Positions 1 through 7,370 are shown, counted from the stretch's first letter. The stretch is 11,138 nucleotides of DNA from IIICB1 sp035968095 (GCA_035968095.1 JAWQFW010000187.1:1-11138), one strand, 5' to 3'. Numbers and translations: made by a program. The notes: generated by a model not told the origin, from the sequence alone.

Positions 1-3000
1 CTGTAGTAGACTGTTCTGGGTAGAGTTGTTCGCTTTCGTCCATGTAGAGATTGATGCGATCGCACTCCAGCAACTCCAGCAATGTATACTGGTCTTGGAT
101 ATTCGGACAAGCAGGATACCCGAAACTATATCTCGAACCTTGATATCTCTGCGCTAACACATCACGAATTGTCTCCGGTTCTTGGTTTTGATATCCTAAC
201 TCACGTCGTATCTTTGCATGAGTCCATTCGGCTAATGCTTCTGCTATTTGCACACTTAAACCGTGGAAATACAAGTAATCAGTATATTTATCCGACTCAA
301 ACAACTCTTTTGCATATTTCGTAGCTATTTCTCCCACCGTAACAGCTTGCATCGGAAATACATCAACTTTTCCTGATTCCTTCGTCGCATAATAATCAGC
401 AATACAGTAACGTCGTCCTGATTTTTGCCGAGGAAAATCAAATTTAGCAATTGCCTCTTCACCTGCGGAAATTTGCTTTGCTTCCTGAACTATTTGCGGA
501 TGATAAATATCTAAAGAATTACCTTGCGCTTGACAGGGAAAATACCCATATATAACTTGCGGTTGCAACAAATTCTCGGCAAAAATTCTTTGTTTCCATT
601 CGGCTAAAATTGGCTGAACTTCAGCTTCCAGAAACTCGTCATATTCCTCCCTTGACTGTCCTTTTGGTTTGCGGAATTGCCACTGTCCCGCAAATAAAGC
701 TTGTAAGTCAAGATACCAGAAAACCTCTTCTAAAGGTATCTCTTCCGGGGAGAGAATTTTTGTTCCCCAAAATGGCGGTTGCGGACGTTCAAATTCTAAA
801 CTTATGGCTTCAGAACGTTGGGTGTCAATTTCGCGATTTTCTACCTGTTTACTTGCTGCTGATTTTTCTTTACTAGACGCAACTGAATGCCCATTTTCTG
901 ACTCTTTCTGTGCTGATTTATGTCCATTTTGCGTGTCATCTAGCTCATTCAAAAATCCTTGCAAATCATCCCAATTATTAGCCGACTTTGCTGGCATTAA
1001 TTTATCCATAAAATGCAAGTCAGTAAAAGCATCTTTCCCGTAAATTACGCGACCTTGATAAGTATTTTGACAATCTTCATTGACAAATTTCGGGGTTAAT
1101 GCTGCACCACCTAAAATTACCGGAACCTTAATTCCGCGCTGATTAAAAGTATCTAAATTTTCCTTCATAAACGCGGTTGATTTCACTAACAAACCACTCA
1201 TCGCAATACAATCTGCTTGATGTTCTTCGTAAGCTTGAATGATGTTTTCAACTGGTTGTTTGATTCCGAGATTAACTACTTTGTAACCATTATTGGTCAA
1301 GATAATATCAACCAGGTTTTTCCCAATGTCGTGAACATCGCCTTTAACTGTTGCAATTACTACCGTACCTTTAGCATTACTATTGCTATCTTCTTTATCC
1401 ATAAACGGTTCCAGAAAAGCAACGGCTGCTTTCATGGTTTCGGCTGATTGTAACACAAAAGGTAACTGCATTTGCCCGGAACCAAATAACTCGCCGACTA
1501 CCTTCATTCCATCGAGCAAAAAGGTATTAATTATCTGTAAAGGAGGATACTTTTCTAAAGCTTTTTGCAGTTGTGATTCTAAGCCAATTCGCTCACCGTC
1601 GATGATATGTCGTTTCAATCTTTCTTCTACAGGCAAATTTTCATCAATTGCGCGAGACTGCTTAGTTGTCTTCCCTTGAAACAGTGTGGTAAGCTCAGTT
1701 AAAGGATCGAAAGTACAGACATTTCCCTCAAACTCTCTTTGATCGTTAATTAATTTACGACAAATTTCTTGATGTTCGGAATCAATTTTGGCTAATGGTA
1801 AAATCTTACTTGCACTAACAATTGCTGCATCTAAACCTACCTGCATTGCTTCGTGTAAAAATACCGAATTCAACACTTGACGCGCTGCCGGATTTAAGCC
1901 AAAAGAAATATTAGAAATGCCTAATAAAATGTGACATTCAGGTAACTCTTCGCGAATCCGACGAATAGATTCAATGGTCGCTTTACCATTCTCTCGATCT
2001 TCCTCTATACCTGTGGAAATCGGCAAAGCTAGGGGGTCAAAAAACAATTCATAGGGGGGGATACCATATTCTAGCGCGGCTTGGTAGGCTCGTTGCGCGA
2101 TCGCGAATTTCTTCTCGGCAGTACGCGCCATTCCGTCTTCATCAATTGTCCCCACGACAACACCTGCACCATACTTTTTGGCAATTTCTAATACTTGATA
2201 AAAACGCGGTTCCCCATCCTCATAATTCGTCGAATTCAGGATACATTTACCGCCCGCAACCTTTAAACCCGCCTCCATTTTTTCCCACTCAGTTGAGTCG
2301 AGCATGAGCGGTAAAGTAACATTATTAACTAACCGAGAAACCAACTCGTGCATATCACGCACGCCGTCTCTACCCACATAATCAACATTAACATCAAGAA
2401 CGTGCGCCCCTTCTTTTACTTGAGCTTTTGCTAGGGAAACTAAACCATCCCAATCTTCATTATTTAACAAAGTCCGACACTTTTTCGACCCACTCGCATT
2501 CAATCTTTCCCCAACAATTAAAAACGAATTATCTTGAAGATAAGGTTGGGCGCTATAAATCGAAGCCGCCGCAGGTTCATAAACGGGCTGACGCTCTTTT
2601 GGTTTGAGAGTTTTGCCAATTTCTGCTAATTGTTGAATATGGTCGGGGCGAGTACCGCAACAACCACCAATAATTTGTACACCCAAATCTTCAATAAAGT
2701 GCATCAACGCCATTTTTAATTCAATTGGCGTTAACTTATAATGCGCTTGTCCGCCGACATTTTCTGGTAAACCTGCATTGGGAATACAAGAAATGATAAA
2801 TGGCGAATTTTCCGCTAAATATTTAATATGTTCTTTCATTTGTTCCGGTCCCGTAGCGCAATTAAGACCGAGAATATCAATTTGATAAGGTTCGAGAATA
2901 GTTAAAGCGGCACTAATATCCGAACCGACTAACATTGTCCCCATAGTTTCCATCGTAATTGAAACCATTAAGGGACGGCGTGCTTGTTTTTCGGCAAAGA

Positions 3001-3541
3001 CTGCTTCAATTGCATTTAAAGCTGCTTTAATTTGCAAAACATCCTGACAAGTTTCGACAATAAATAAATCTACGCCACCATCAAATAAACCTCTTGCTTG
3101 TTCGATGTAAGCATTTTTGAGAGTATCAAAATCAATATGTCCCAAAGTTGGTAACTTGGTTCCCGGACCCATCGAACCTGCGACAAAGCGAGGCTTTTCG
3201 GGTGTAGAATATTCTTGAGCGACTTGTTTAGCCAATTCCGCAGCAGCTTTGTTAAGATTGTAGGCGATCGCCGCTAAATCGTATTCCGCCAACACAACTG
3301 AGGTTCCACCAAAGGTGTCAGTTTCAATCACATCCGCACCCGCTTCGAGAAACTGGCGATGTACCTGGGCTACTGCTTCTGGCTTAGTTTGAACGAGATA
3401 TTCATTACAACCTTCATACTCCGCCCCACCGAAATCCTCCGCAGTGAGGTTTTGCGTTTGTAAAGAGGTTCCCATCGCCCCATCGAAGACAATAACCGGG
3501 CGATCTGGACTTTGGAGGCGATCGAGAAAGATACTGTTCAT
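1..3541 (-). CDS. metH: Cobalamin-dependent methionine synthase (5-methyltetrahydrofolate:homocysteine methyltransferase), C-terminus cut by window edge
   Basis: I translated the minus strand from ATG at 3541; the frame is open for 1180 codons to the left edge. MetH transfers the methyl group of methyltetrahydrofolate to homocysteine through methylcobalamin in the cytosol. Domains in order: homocysteine domain (about 1-320), with zinc-ligand cysteines C228 in GLNC and C294/C295 in GGCCGT; pterin domain (about 335-600), opening with VGERLNASGS; helical cap and B12 domain (about 620-860), with D735-V-H737-D-I-G, where H737 is the lower cobalt ligand; and the AdoMet reactivation domain (about 915 on), with GYPACP near residues 1141-1146. 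A charged low-complexity linker lies at about 866-912. The last visible residues are EQSTT, so probably only 10-20 residues are missing. The reading frame is undamaged. It is divergent from the toxin-antitoxin pair, with 115 bp between. No riboswitch-like fold is evident upstream. Confidence 0.97.
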   Translation of the reverse strand, partial: MNSIFLDRLQSPDRPVIVFDGAMGTSLQTQNLTAEDFGGAEYEGCNEYLVQTKPEAVAQVHRQFLEAGADVIETDTFGGTSVVLAEYDLAAIAYNLNKAAAELAKQVAQEYSTPEKPRFVAGSMGPGTKLPTLGHIDFDTLKNAYIEQARGLFDGGVDLFIVETCQDVLQIKAALNAIEAVFAEKQARRPLMVSITMETMGTMLVGSDISAALTILEPYQIDILGLNCATGPEQMKEHIKYLAENSPFIISCIPNAGLPENVGGQAHYKLTPIELKMALMHFIEDLGVQIIGGCCGTRPDHIQQLAEIGKTLKPKERQPVYEPAAASIYSAQPYLQDNSFLIVGERLNASGSKKCRTLLNNEDWDGLVSLAKAQVKEGAHVLDVNVDYVGRDGVRDMHELVSRLVNNVTLPLMLDSTEWEKMEAGLKVAGGKCILNSTNYEDGEPRFYQVLEIAKKYGAGVVVGTIDEDGMARTAEKKFAIAQRAYQAALEYGIPPYELFFDPLALPISTGIEEDRENGKATIESIRRIREELPECHILLGISNISFGLNPAARQVLNSVFLHEAMQVGLDAAIVSASKILPLAKIDSEHQEICRKLINDQREFEGNVCTFDPLTELTTLFQGKTTKQSRAIDENLPVEERLKRHIIDGERIGLESQLQKALEKYPPLQIINTFLLDGMKVVGELFGSGQMQLPFVLQSAETMKAAVAFLEPFMDKEDSNSNAKGTVVIATVKGDVHDIGKNLVDIILTNNGYKVVNLGIKQPVENIIQAYEEHQADCIAMSGLLVKSTAFMKENLDTFNQRGIKVPVILGGAALTPKFVNEDCQNTYQGRVIYGKDAFTDLHFMDKLMPAKSANNWDDLQGFLNELDDTQNGHKSAQKESENGHSVASSKEKSAASKQVENREIDTQRSEAISLEFERPQPPFWGTKILSPEEIPLEEVFWYLDLQALFAGQWQFRKPKGQSREEYDEFLEAEVQPILAEWKQRIFAENLLQPQVIYGYFPCQAQGNSLDIYHPQIVQEAKQISAGEEAIAKFDFPRQKSGRRYCIADYYATKESGKVDVFPMQAVTVGEIATKYAKELFESDKYTDYLYFHGLSVQIAEALAEWTHAKIRRELGYQNQEPETIRDVLAQRYQGSRYSFGYPACPNIQDQYTLLELLECDRINLYMDESEQLYPEQSTT

Positions 3542-3656
3542 AGTTAGGTAAAGTTAGTCTAAAAAGAGATTACAACATAGTTTCTCAATTGTACTTTAGG
3601 GACTTAGGGTTGTTCTAGGGTAGTTTAAAGGGTAAGTGTTCTGGAGGAGGAAGGCA
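3542..3656. promoter_or_regulatory. Divergent intergenic region between metH and the toxin-antitoxin operon, with TAGGG direct repeats and a strong RBS
   Basis: This 115-bp region must hold the promoters of both metH (minus) and the antitoxin-toxin operon (plus). On the antitoxin side there are three near-identical hexamers: TTAGGG at 3596-3601, TTAGGG at 3604-3609 and CTAGGG at 3615-3620. These could be an operator, since antitoxins of this class usually repress their own operon, but I see no clean palindrome. A strong Shine-Dalgarno stretch, GGAGGAGG at 3643-3650, lies six bases before the ATG at 3657 and decides that start. I could not identify convincing -35/-10 pairs in either direction. 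Confidence 0.4.
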
Positions 3657-3983
3657 ATGTCAGCTAAATTTGAAGATGACGCGATCGCAAAAAGCACACT
3701 GAGACAAGGGGATCTCGCACGTTTCTCCCTTAACGAAGCCAAAAATAACTTCGATTTGATTGTCGAACGTATTCTCAAGGAAAATGAGGAAATAATTATT
3801 ACTCAAAATGGTCAAGATTTGGTAGCGGTAATTTCCTTAGAGGCATTTAAGTTTTTCTTACAAAAAGTTAGAGAAATTGAGGACAAACTTGATTTAGAAG
3901 AAGCTGAAAATATTTTAGCTTCTACCAAGCTAGAAGAATATATTTCTTATCAGCAGTTAAGAAAAGAATTAGGACTAGGGTAA
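3657..3983 (+). CDS. Type II antitoxin, Phd/YefM-like
   Basis: The protein has 108 residues. The N-terminal half looks like the DNA-binding fold of Phd/YefM antitoxins: SLNEAKNNF at 24-32, then EEIIITQNGQDLVAVISLEAF at about 44-64, matching the family pattern of a short helix, a strand carrying an 'I-T-x-x-G' turn, and a 'V-A-V-x-S' strand. The C-terminal part (about 66-108) is charged and helical, as expected for a toxin-neutralising tail. I chose ATG 3657 because GGAGGAGG lies just upstream; an in-frame GTG at 3636 would put that Shine-Dalgarno inside the gene. The stop TAA shares its last base with the toxin ATG (TAATG), so the two are translationally coupled. By family knowledge it binds and inhibits the toxin and represses the operon. 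Family assignment is by motif only. Confidence 0.82.
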   Translation: MSAKFEDDAIAKSTLRQGDLARFSLNEAKNNFDLIVERILKENEEIIITQNGQDLVAVISLEAFKFFLQKVREIEDKLDLEEAENILASTKLEEYISYQQLRKELGLG

Positions 3984-4261
3984 TGTCTGAAGATCGCAAT
4001 TACCAAATTATTTTTTCTCCCCAAGCTCGCAAAGCTTTCCAGAAATTACCGCAAAAAGTTCAGCAGCGCCTCGATGCTAAAATTATTCTCTTAGCAGAAA
4101 ACCCTCGTCCTCCAGGAGTTGTAGCCTTACAAGGTTCTTTAGGGATTTTGCGACTCAGAGTAGGAAACTATCGAGTAATTTACCAAGTTGAAGACGAGCG
4201 TCTTTTAGTTATTGTCATTAAAGTAGCACATCGTCGGGATGTTTATCGCCGCATAAATTAA
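3983..4261 (+). CDS. Type II toxin, RelE/ParE superfamily (RelE-like)
   Basis: A 92-residue basic protein of typical RelE size. It opens with the usual strand-helix (YQIIFSPQARKAFQKLP), followed by a helical stretch to about residue 39, then the family core at 50-68, QGSLGILRLRVGNYRVIYQ, with R57, R59 and R64. It ends with a strand and VAHRRDVYRRIN, in which H83, R84, R85 and Y88 occupy the places of the C-terminal basic and tyrosine residues used in RelE mRNA cleavage. The conserved core suggests an active toxin; by family knowledge RelE members cut ribosome-bound mRNA, while ParE members target gyrase, and the sequence fits RelE better. It starts on the last base of the antitoxin stop codon. 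It is followed by 61 bp with no clear terminator before the convergent pentapeptide gene. Confidence 0.88.
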   Translation: MSEDRNYQIIFSPQARKAFQKLPQKVQQRLDAKIILLAENPRPPGVVALQGSLGILRLRVGNYRVIYQVEDERLLVIVIKVAHRRDVYRRIN

Positions 4262-4322
4262 GATTAAATTGCTGATAATTAAGGATGGATGAGGGGATAA
4301 TCTCTAAAAAAGTGACTCAACT

Positions 4323-5738
4323 CTACTCGCACTGCGGACTATTTCCCACTACAAACTGATTGCGGTGATTTTCGTTTAAATGAGTATGCTGTAAATCGAC
4401 GGCATTCCACTCAACATCTTTAAGGTTTGCTGACTCTAAATTTGCTTGTTTTAAATTTACTTGAAACAAAATTGCTCCCCGGAGATTTACTTCTGTGAGA
4501 GTGGCATTTTCTAAGTTTACTCTCATCAACTCTGTCTTTCTTAAATTAGCATTATTCAAGTTAGCATTAGTCAAATCTGCTTTGGTTAAATCTGTCTCCC
4601 GTAAATCTGCAAAACTCAGATTGCAATCATGTAAAATTGCATTAGTTAAATCGGCACCACGCAAATCTGCTTCTTGTAAATTGGTTTGACTGAGGTTGGC
4701 TCTCGTCAAATCTGCACCACGTAAATCGGCGAAACTCAAGTTACAATCTTGCAATAAAGCGCTGCTAAGATCGGCTCCTCGTAAATCGGTTCTCTCTAAA
4801 TTAGCTTTGCGGAGATCGACTTTTCGCAAAATTGCGTTGCTTAAATCTACTGCTTTCAAATTAATTTCTCTTAAATCTGAACCGCTAAAGTTAACTCCGG
4901 TTAAATTTGCCCAACTGAGGTCGAGTTTGCTTAAATTAACTTCTACCAAAGAGATATTTGGAGCTAGTAAATAAGCCCCGACTAAACTAGGATCGATACC
5001 TGAAGAAAAGCGAGTTTGATTGCTATAAACGGCTTTTTGCAAAATTACGCCATTGAGCATTGCTTCTCGTAAATCTGCTCCGCTCAAATTGGCTCCGGCT
5101 AAGTTAGCTCGGTCTAAATCTGCTCCAACTAAGCTAGCATTAAGGAGGTTAATTTTTCTTAAATCAGCACCTTTTAAATCTGCTCCAGTTAAATCAACTC
5201 CAGCAAAATTGAGTCCCAGTAATGAGACACCGGGAGCGAGTAAAAAAGCTCCTTGCTGTTTGGGATCGATTCCTTCGGGGAAAATGGTTCTGTTACTGTA
5301 GACAGCACCTTTAAGCATTGCTTCACTCAACTGGGAACCGCGAAGATCTGCTCCACTTAAGTTGGCTCCGGCTAAGTTGGCTCCGGCTAAGTTGGCTCCG
5401 ACTAAATTGGCTTTTATCAAGCTGGTTTGTTGAAGGTTGGCTGCTTGTAATTCGGCTCCAACTAAATTGGCTTCTCTCAAATTAGCACCAGTGAGGTTAG
5501 CCGCAGTGAGGTTAGCTAAATTTAGTAAGGCTTTCGTTAAGATGGCTTTGCTGAGATTTGCCTCGCTCAAATCTGCCTCAATCAAATCGGCATAACTGAG
5601 AATGGCTTCGCTGAAGTTAGCTTCTTTTAAGTCGGTTCCTCTGATATTGGCTCCCTTTAAATCAGCCCCAGCTAAGTTTGCTTTTTTCAGTTCTTGCTCT
5701 CTAAGATCGAGGCGGTTGAAAAAGTCACCAACGTTCAT
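4323..5738 (-). CDS. Large pentapeptide-repeat protein (A(D/N)LxX quadrilateral beta-helix)
   Basis: A 471-residue protein made almost entirely of A-(N/D)-L-x-x pentapeptides from about residue 19 to 455, roughly 70 repeats, so it should fold as a right-handed square beta-helix. There is no signal peptide or membrane segment, suggesting a cytosolic location. Two non-pentapeptide inserts interrupt the helix, at about 145-176 and 236-267. They are near copies of one another (AVYSN-x-T-x-F-x-x-GIDP-x3-GA-x-LLAP), spaced 91 residues apart. A similar Y/T/FP-G-DP-GA element is familiar from other cyanobacterial pentapeptide proteins. A second internal duplication, DCNLSFADLR, occurs at 331-340 and 371-380. 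The C-terminal 16 residues leave the repeat. Function cannot be deduced: such proteins range from gyrase-protecting DNA mimics to structural scaffolds. It lies 78 bp downstream of the lipoprotein gene on the same strand, so co-transcription is possible. Confidence 0.95.
   Translation of the reverse strand: MNVGDFFNRLDLREQELKKANLAGADLKGANIRGTDLKEANFSEAILSYADLIEADLSEANLSKAILTKALLNLANLTAANLTGANLREANLVGAELQAANLQQTSLIKANLVGANLAGANLAGANLSGADLRGSQLSEAMLKGAVYSNRTIFPEGIDPKQQGAFLLAPGVSLLGLNFAGVDLTGADLKGADLRKINLLNASLVGADLDRANLAGANLSGADLREAMLNGVILQKAVYSNQTRFSSGIDPSLVGAYLLAPNISLVEVNLSKLDLSWANLTGVNFSGSDLREINLKAVDLSNAILRKVDLRKANLERTDLRGADLSSALLQDCNLSFADLRGADLTRANLSQTNLQEADLRGADLTNAILHDCNLSFADLRETDLTKADLTNANLNNANLRKTELMRVNLENATLTEVNLRGAILFQVNLKQANLESANLKDVEWNAVDLQHTHLNENHRNQFVVGNSPQCE
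5361..5404. repeat. 15-bp perfect tandem repeat inside the pentapeptide gene
   Basis: The unit GTTGGCTCCGGCTAA occurs at 5361-5375 and 5376-5390, with a further near-complete copy from 5391 that differs by one base at 5401. On the coding strand each 15-bp unit encodes one ANLAG pentapeptide. Whole-unit gain or loss here would lengthen or shorten the beta-helix without shifting the frame. Confidence 0.9.
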
Positions 5739-5816
5739 TTTGCTTTGATAATCCCTTGGGTGGCACGACTTTAGGTTATGGGATACTGGGAAGGCGCAAC
5801 GGTTAGTTTCTCGGTG

Positions 5817-6689
5817 TTACCTGAGTGGGCGAAAACCGGAGGGACATTGAGGTTGTCCTGCGACTAGCTCAATTGGTGGTGGTGCAGTTTGGGTCGGTGC
5901 TTCACTTTCGCAAACTACAGTGATTGCGGTCGCTGCTTGATTTTCTTGACTCGGAGCGATAAATACTGCGCCTGTATAGCTGCTCAAGTCTGATTGTTTT
6001 GGTATTGCTGTATGTTGCACCCCGGTTTCACCTAGTTGATTAATGTTGTAGGTGTAAGTTTCTGTTTCTGAGCTAATACCAAGTCCCAGTTCTTCTATGT
6101 TAGAGCTAAAACTATTATTTGCTGAATAATATGCTTGTTGGGCTTGGATGAGGGTGACTATGTATTGAATTGGTTCGGATTGGGCGGCTGCTCCTTGGGG
6201 TGGTTGGGAGCCTTGGGCTGCTTCATCTCGTTTTTGGGCGATTAAGGTAATATCTTCGGCGAATTGCTCTTGTAGGGGGGCGGGTAGATCGGTTGTATCT
6301 ACCTCGGTGGTTTTCATGTTGATGGTTAATTGTTCGTCGTCTTCACTTAGTTCGGCGGTGACGGGTATTTGTACGCCTCTGTCTTGTATTCCGAATAGCC
6401 AAATATTGCCTTCGAGGTTATTGTCGCTACCTGCGGTGTCTAGTTCGATGACTCCTCCGGGAGGTAGGACAAGTCCGATGAGTCTGCCGTTGCTGCTTTC
6501 TAATTGAATGCCGCCGCCTCTGGGGGTTTCGGTGTCGCTGCCGCGCTGAACGGAGGTTAGTTGCCAGATGCCGACGAATTCTTGGAGTGCTTCTTCGTTG
6601 TTTCCTTGGAGACTATCGCAACTAGCAACTGTTAGGAGTATGGCTGCTGTGGTGGTAATTTTGGCGATCGCTTTTTTGAAGTTACCCAT
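5817..6689 (-). CDS. Lipoprotein with a C-terminal type IV pilin-like (Pilin_GH-type) domain
   Basis: From ATG 6689 this is a 290-residue precursor. Residues 1-24 form a lipoprotein signal (basic MGNFKK, hydrophobic core, lipobox V-A-S-C24), so it should be lipidated at C24 and held in the envelope. Residues 33-153 form an unrecognised beta-rich domain (FVGIWQLTSVQ..., ending DITLIAQKR). A Gln/Pro/Ala-rich linker (about 155-172) follows. Residues 174-290 resemble the soluble part of cyanobacterial pilin-like G/H proteins: QYIVTLIQAQQAYYSANNSF, then IEELGLGISSETETYTYNI, with C260 and C282 (CPSGFRPL) probably forming the disulfide. The usual prepilin N-terminus is absent and a lipid anchor takes its place. 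The frame is open upstream to 6821, but that 44-residue extension would bury the signal peptide, so 6689 is preferred. No clear Shine-Dalgarno is visible. It lies 135 bp downstream of the Spy-like gene. Confidence 0.85.
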   Translation of the reverse strand: MGNFKKAIAKITTTAAILLTVASCDSLQGNNEEALQEFVGIWQLTSVQRGSDTETPRGGGIQLESSNGRLIGLVLPPGGVIELDTAGSDNNLEGNIWLFGIQDRGVQIPVTAELSEDDEQLTINMKTTEVDTTDLPAPLQEQFAEDITLIAQKRDEAAQGSQPPQGAAAQSEPIQYIVTLIQAQQAYYSANNSFSSNIEELGLGISSETETYTYNINQLGETGVQHTAIPKQSDLSSYTGAVFIAPSQENQAATAITVVCESEAPTQTAPPPIELVAGQPQCPSGFRPLR

Positions 6690-6783
6690 TATCTGTTTGT
6701 TCGAGTGATTAAAACTAAGATAACTTCTTTGCGCCAATTTCGCTGTTTTCTCTCGAAGTTCACAAAATTGGCTGAAAATGATG

Positions 6784-6807
6784 AGAGACGTTGAATTTAA
6801 CGTCTCT
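6784..6807 (-). terminator. Hairpin between the Spy-like and lipoprotein genes (terminator or partial attenuator)
   Basis: A perfect 9-bp inverted repeat, AGAGACGTT at 6784-6792 and AACGTCTCT at 6799-6807, with a 6-base loop. It begins 17 bp after the stop codon of the Spy-like gene. In minus-strand transcripts the 3' side is followed by CATCATTTTC, a poor U tract, so termination may be partial or Rho-like. The stem could instead stabilise the 3' end of the Spy-like message or act as an operator for the lipoprotein gene. Confidence 0.5.
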
Positions 6808-6824
6808 GGGAGCAAGGGCAATTT

Positions 6825-7268
6825 CTAGCGCTGGGTGTTTTCTCGGCGCGGTCCTCGTGGTTCTCGTTGTTGTCGCATTTGTTCGAGTTGTTGACGTTGA
6901 GCGTCGGTTAGAACGTTGTGGCTTTCTTCTCGTGCGGATTCCATGATTTCTCGCATCCGCTCGCGTTGTTCGCTGGTAAGATTAAGGGAGCCGAAGGCAC
7001 GGCGAGGATGTTCGCCAGAGGATCTCGCGCTTTCGATGCTGTTTCGTTGTTCTTGAGTGAGGATGTTTTCCATCTGGGTTTTCTTTTCTTCATGAATGCG
7101 TCGCAATTCGGCTTGTTGACTTTCGCTCAGATTTAATTGGGAGAACGCCCGTTCCATTTTTGGTGGTCTTTGTCTTCCTTGGGGGTTGGTTGTTTGGGCG
7201 TTTGCTGTCAGGGGCGCTACACTCATGGCGATCGCTGCAATTACAATTGGGATTAGTTTGAGTTTCAT
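6825..7268 (-). CDS. Exported Spy/CpxP-like protein with two LTxxQ repeats
   Basis: A 147-residue precursor. Residues 1-24 are a clear Sec signal (MKLKL, hydrophobic core, ANA before Q25). The mature part is a tandem duplication with a 50-residue period: AFSQLNLSESQ at 41-51 and AFGSLNLTSEQ at 91-101, each followed by a charged helix and an LTxxQ motif (ILTQEQR at 69-75, VLTDAQR at 119-125). The tail is Arg/Gln/Pro-rich. This matches the all-helical Spy/CpxP family of periplasmic proteins that bind unfolded proteins or modulate a sensor kinase. The upstream bases GAAGAAAG are a weak Shine-Dalgarno. It is divergent from a histidine kinase/response-regulator pair, which suggests but does not prove that it is a target or modulator of that system. 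Confidence 0.85.
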   Translation of the reverse strand: MKLKLIPIVIAAIAMSVAPLTANAQTTNPQGRQRPPKMERAFSQLNLSESQQAELRRIHEEKKTQMENILTQEQRNSIESARSSGEHPRRAFGSLNLTSEQRERMREIMESAREESHNVLTDAQRQQLEQMRQQREPRGPRRENTQR

Positions 7269-7300
7269 TTTGCTTTCTTCGATTTGTTCTGTGTCTCAAT

Positions 7301-7306
7301 CCTATA
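7301..7306 (-). promoter_or_regulatory. Possible -10 element for the Spy-like gene
   Basis: On the minus strand these bases read TATAGG, 32 bp before the ATG at 7268. No TTGACA-like -35 sits at the proper distance, which would fit an activator-dependent promoter. If the start point is near 7294, the palindrome at 7349-7370 is centred about 65 bp upstream. This is weak evidence. Confidence 0.25.
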
Positions 7307-7348
7307 AATTTCTGTTTACTAACCACCATTATCAAAAGTCACGATTTT

Positions 7349-7370
7349 AACTATGACTTTAGTCATGGTT
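7349..7370. promoter_or_regulatory. 22-bp imperfect palindrome, candidate operator of the adjacent response regulator
   Basis: The core ATGACT-TT-AGTCAT (7353-7366) is a perfect inverted repeat. The flanks AACT (7349-7352) and GGTT (7367-7370) extend it to 10-bp arms with one mismatch. Further TGACT/AGTCA half-sites lie nearby, at 7337-7341 and 7415-7419, making four in 83 bp. The palindrome lies in the divergent region between the Spy-like gene and the kinase gene. NarL/LuxR-type regulators such as the one at 8775-9440 bind short inverted repeats as dimers, and from memory VraR/LiaR-type relatives use ACT-n-AGT sites. The link to this regulator is inference. Confidence 0.55.

Noticed and set aside
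82..1679. Several plus-strand open frames of 76-124 codons
   Set aside because: They lie opposite metH, whose minus-strand frame is continuous with conserved motifs, and none resembles a known family or has a ribosome binding site.
3636..3656. GTG start for the antitoxin seven codons upstream
   Set aside because: The Shine-Dalgarno GGAGGAGG would be inside the coding region; it is correctly placed for the ATG at 3657.
4262..4322. Possible terminator between the convergent toxin and pentapeptide genes
   Set aside because: Only a three-base GAG/CTC pairing can be drawn; no stable stem.
4495..5301. Plus-strand open frames of 64-92 codons rich in Lys-Ser-Ala repeats, opposite the pentapeptide gene
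   Set aside because: They are antisense products of the 15-bp coding periodicity: any repeat without stops in that frame stays open. The minus-strand pentapeptide pattern is clearly the real gene.
6690..6821. 44-residue N-terminal extension of the lipoprotein frame
   Set aside because: It would place the lipobox signal peptide internally; ATG 6689 directly before MGNFKK gives a normal lipoprotein signal.
6918..7335. Other open frames over the Spy-like gene (plus 6918-7136, minus 6908-7093 and 7090-7335)
   Set aside because: They are shadow frames of the gene with signal peptide and LTxxQ repeats; no motifs of their own.
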